Source: an uncultured Saprospiraceae bacterium
GTDB taxonomy: Bacteria > Bacteroidota > Bacteroidia > Chitinophagales > Saprospiraceae
NCBI GenBank assembly: GCA_938010715.1
Contig: CALLVG010000046.1
Span: forward strand, 1 to 44,398
Length of the DNA stretch: 44,398 nt
Direction: 5' to 3'
A model generated the notes under the pieces. It worked only from the letters and a program-made list of their open reading frames with translations, did no database searches and was not told the origin of the DNA. Positions within the stretch are counted from its first letter, which is position 1. Each line of letters begins with the position of its first letter. Positions 43,601-44,398 of this stretch are shown here, one piece after another. The position numbers and the translations under genes were made by a program.

Positions 43601-44398
43601 TTATCGACTGATTTTGAAATAAATTGCTTTGATGAAAGCATTGAACTGAATGCAGAAAATTCTACTCCAATTGATGATCTAAATTTTCGATGGAATACTT
43701 TTCAAGGAAATATAACAACAAGCACTATTGATTCTAAAATTGAGGTAGATCAAGGTGGGTGGTATTTTTTAAATGTAGAAAGAACAGACAACGGTTGTGA
43801 AAAAGTGGATTCCATTTTTGTAGATTTTAATAAAGCAATTCCATCGATTTCGACGGTCACACCGGACAACTTAACTTGCGATACTTTGGAAGTTGAATTA
43901 GAATCAATAGTCCCGGATTCTATTTTAAATTACGATGTGACTTGGAGTACTATCGATGGTAGTTTCACTGAATCAGTTGATACTTTAAAAACGAGAGTGA
44001 ATCGAGCAGGACGCTATTTGGTTTCGATTATTAATTTAGAAAATGGTTGTCCAAACGAGACTTCCGTTTTGGTCGAAGCTGATACGATTCCGCCAATTGC
44101 AGATGCAGAAGTGGCTTCGTTTTTAGATTGTTTTAAAACTTCCGTTGTTTTGGATGGAAATGGTTCTTCGAAAGATAGCACCCTTTTTACCTACCAATGG
44201 AGCACGAGTGGAATCGGAAATATTGAGAATGATACCACCCTAAATCCAAAAGTAGATGCCGAAGGATTTTATACCATCATGGTCAAAAATACCAGAACGG
44301 GTTGTATCGCTTTTGACTCAATTGAGGTGAAGCAAGAGGCCGCCGGTATCCAATCTTTTGAACTCGAACTTGAACCCGTAACTTGTATTGGATTCAAT
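37685..44398 (+). CDS. Giant secreted repeat protein (adhesin-like), 3'-partial
   Basis: The frame is open for 2238 codons and runs off the right edge without a stop. It starts with a signal peptide (MNLIRLIPWLVLLFLSPLWG). Residues about 35-195 resemble a proprotein-convertase P domain (GLEMTLISPSGQQIRLIG, GTANGIWQLVIQNWNPELVF). A cysteine-rich part (FCDPTGISCCFAEAGE) follows, then three 50-residue repeats with xxCDSLVxLxL (38680-39106), then at least 21 tandem PKD/Ig-like domains of about 83 residues to the edge. Each has a Cys near the start (DAGxDxxLNCxxxxxxLxG) and one near the end (NxxNxC), probably a disulfide pair. In Bacteroidota such proteins are exported by T9SS and often serve adhesion or gliding; no sorting domain is visible because the end is missing. 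All minus-strand frames opposite it are taken as shadows. Confidence 0.92.
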   Translation, partial: MNLIRLIPWLVLLFLSPLWGLSQNCGCQDCGIDIPEMSLDTHEFIINDLVNSDLSSAAQGLCGIELNFNHTRVRGLEMTLISPSGQQIRLIGTNLPNPTITTTINANWDIRFLRSIDPTNPDPGKGGIWSNGDNWANGGRYTGNYHPNQGNLEDFNIGTANGIWQLVIQNWNPELVFTDYVGELIEFRLIFCDPTGISCCFAEAGEIVGTTEFEFCANDPDLLITPNLQVNEPDTAIHDFRWLIGNDSIIVKYDTIVDLRTFAPGTYEICGLSYLEIDVDSLPEPNGINRWDDLKDSIELTDPNFCADISDQCLQVTIHAPPPPTNLIDSFCIGTPYTIGDSTFTNAGSYNVYFGLPTGCDSLVVLDLREVLPDTTYLNEVICFNTNFSVGTRVYNRTGIYLDTFPTTNLCDSIVKLNLTVLEDIDTTINPIICIGDTILVAGQKLFEEGYYEITTTANRANCDSLISVNLNTLEPKAQIGTPNLITCKNPQISLNGNRSTPNGRVSFSWDTVDGMINSTPTLSAVIVSDSGTYRLVVTQDSLGTSCSDETTVEVEMDKILPTVALSTPDTLNCDVMNVTIDGTGSSQGDFSYLWKRVGTGIIPGEVNNELTVSNSGTYELVVSNNENGCKDSAQIRVVQDIVSPIAEAGIGFELNCLTTSDELNGNGSSTEIFMTYQWTGPGIICCDQTLQPTVNQDGRYYLEVFNTRNKCSAIDSVEVTIDDDLPTATLGMDETLNCRDSVIEIRGTGTSSPTIRYEWSSPTGNGFQLLNPITIEVRTAGEYVFKVIDDSNNCEKTDTIAIFENIVKPNSDAGRDTTLTCSVTSIELSGTDTDIGPDFLHIWFKDDIPQLGGNNPSIIATEAGNFALEVINRSNFCRDTSFVTVSIDTITPKIDAGNGFQIDCIITSDTLFGVVDSGEPNLEIEWRTDTGCINTPVDVLDIEVACDGNYFLEITNTDNGCSSIDSVFVAEDANLPNANAGLQDTINCDFPIIQLNGTASPLPPNSTISWTFSTGGNIVDGANSLTPRIDEPGIYTLEILQLDNNCRKTSSVEILEFINQPIADAGLDKTLNCAIDEVSLGGINTSAGPTIEWQWLDDMGMEIAGETNPTLQTKDDGSYVIRVVDNLSKCTATDLVIVARDTIKPDVDAGNGFELNCTIDTFRLDGSTDLLTDFDFEWRTDTGQVIQDLNTLNPLVNADGMYFLNITNTINQCEAIDSVLIEQNGDLPSAFVVKDTLYLKCDDYEVILDGTGSTSGNMIGYQWILNTDSITNVLQTTVSVPGNYLLEVVDSTNNCKATNNIFVADTVSPIIIIPLPIELNCDDINNGFVIDATGSSQGNQFVYDWMTINGRFISRTDTLTPIINSAGLYNLVIQDTVNNCSQEMDVAVSVEGGLPEAIAGSDITVPCGIDSVLVDGSGSSSGAGISYNWTTIDGVILSNQSQNSIFVDTTGRYFLEVTNTLNNCTIIDSVDVFFEPCAPGIQILSNDTITCDVTEVRLDASSSNLTNARLEWIAINGQIIADDNTPFPLVTAGVYELMVTDTVTMLSDKLQIIVPTDTIRPRADAGPPKVLTCRNPTTILEGSAGITVNDFEYQWSGPGLITSPDILQPTINEGGTFEFILRNIKNGCKDTSYVNVTYDTLAPIANAGVDLTFPCDPDSLQLNGSGSDSGAGFSFIWNNGSTEINPWIRQPGTYCIEVENLTNGCKSDSCIVVTPDDDAPVIAVSDDEMLTCKDTVFELSVQLPAGNIEFYWESSDGCFRTDSLLQNIEVECEGSYTVIVKNTDNQCISSETVEVIPNINEPNSDAGSIKNITCRDTFTFLDGTNSDVGVEILYQWTGPGITSGATTLEPEVNIIGEYILEVRDTVTGCFSLDTVVVEANVTFPTANAGADFELTCRADTIRLNGLLSSMTNNYRWFTNGGRFVSGELSLEPEIDRPGEYILEVLNPNNGCSSFDTLLVESIEDLPEINFDLSTDFEINCFDESIELNAENSTPIDDLNFRWNTFQGNITTSTIDSKIEVDQGGWYFLNVERTDNGCEKVDSIFVDFNKAIPSISTVTPDNLTCDTLEVELESIVPDSILNYDVTWSTIDGSFTESVDTLKTRVNRAGRYLVSIINLENGCPNETSVLVEADTIPPIADAEVASFLDCFKTSVVLDGNGSSKDSTLFTYQWSTSGIGNIENDTTLNPKVDAEGFYTIMVKNTRTGCIAFDSIEVKQEAAGIQSFELELEPVTCIGFN
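38680..39106 (+). repeat. Three short CDS-type repeats
   Basis: Three units of about 47-50 codons, each with a Cys-Ile/Phe-Gly-type start (SFCIGTPYTIGDSTF, VICFNTNFSVGTRVY, IICIGDTILVAGQKL) and a second Cys in CDSL/CDSI before a strand of LxLxVxE type. The same kind of unit occurs in the T9SS cargo at 11503-13830. Confidence 0.75.
39107..44398 (+). repeat. At least 21 tandem 249-bp PKD/Ig-like repeats
   Basis: Unit starts run from PKAQIGTPNLITC at about 39107 to PPIADAEVASFLDC at about 44090, giving a mean of 249 bp (83 codons). Residue conservation is much higher than base conservation, so the units are old. Consensus: PxADAGxDxxLNCxxxxxxLxGxxSSxGxxxxYxW...PxVxxxGxYxLxVxNxxNxC. Unit 6 has two extra Cys (DTGCIN..., EVACDG) and unit 3 a CC pair, which may be a local disulfide variant. 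A 22nd unit starts at the right edge. Confidence 0.85.

Noticed and set aside
37922-43641. A series of minus-strand frames of 61-96 codons
   Set aside because: They lie opposite the repeat units of the giant gene and recur with the repeats; no signal peptide, domain or promoter.
39107-44398. Regular 249-bp period considered as a CRISPR or satellite array
   Set aside because: The period is in protein sequence with poor base conservation and an intact frame, so it is a domain repeat within a gene.
1-44398. tRNA, rRNA or known riboswitch
   Set aside because: No cloverleaf, rRNA core sequence or riboswitch consensus was recognised; small unannotated RNAs cannot be excluded by eye.

Overview
The window is AT-rich chromosomal DNA of a Bacteroidota bacterium, most likely of the Saprospiraceae/Saprospiria group. 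The evidence is several secreted proteins with type IX secretion (T9SS) C-terminal sorting domains (YPNP-type), signal peptides ending in S/A-Q, promoters of the Bacteroidota TAnnTTTG type, a DUF3098 gene in an ftsX-DUF3098-uppP-truB operon, and a SprB/adhesin-like giant repeat protein. No rRNA, tRNA, CRISPR array, prophage or complete transposase gene was seen.

Layout. 1-5.6 kb: the 3' part of a Bacteroidota-specific protein, then a leftward operon of two paralogous small outer-membrane-barrel-type proteins and a sigma-54 enhancer-binding regulator, with miaB upstream. 5.9-9.6 kb: a SWIM zinc-finger protein, rlmH, a rhomboid protease and a WbqC-like protein. 9.8-16.5 kb: a beta-helix lipoprotein, a T9SS cargo protein and a PorE-like TPR/PD40/SPOR protein. 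17.2-24.4 kb: a degenerate hybrid histidine kinase, a short-chain-type polyprenyl diphosphate synthase, an exported protein, a secreted M28 peptidase and a secreted propeller-like protein. 24.8-30.7 kb: a membrane Fe-S electron-transfer protein, a class I photolyase, two SIMPL-domain paralogues and an M23 peptidase. 30.9-34.6 kb: an exported jelly-roll-like protein and the ftsX-DUF3098-uppP-truB cluster. 34.7-37.5 kb: an AAA+ ATPase and an acyltransferase. 37.7 kb to the right edge: one uninterrupted reading frame of 2238 codons, still open at the edge, encoding a giant secreted protein with at least 21 tandem domains of about 83 residues.

The most unusual content lies between the genes. At least five full-length elements of about 161-187 bp, plus collapsed or partial copies, have terminal inverted repeats whose outer sequence differs from element to element. 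They share an internal layout: a 5' box like GAGGCAAAAAACG, a variable hairpin, and a 3' box like TTTTTAACGAAGAGC followed by GGAAAAAG. Several abut or supply the stop codon of the preceding gene, and one sits inside the cell-envelope operon carrying an 18-bp hairpin with a T-tract. Two short palindromes (60 bp and 32 bp) look like internally deleted versions of two full elements. No mobilising enzyme is encoded in the window, so these look like non-autonomous (MITE- or REPIN-like) elements.

A second notable signal is a gene-fusion scar. The first 21 or so codons of the sigma-54 regulator, including its overlap with the upstream stop codon, are repeated at the start of the second outer-membrane-type gene. 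This is best explained by tandem duplication of the upstream gene together with the 5' end of the regulator.
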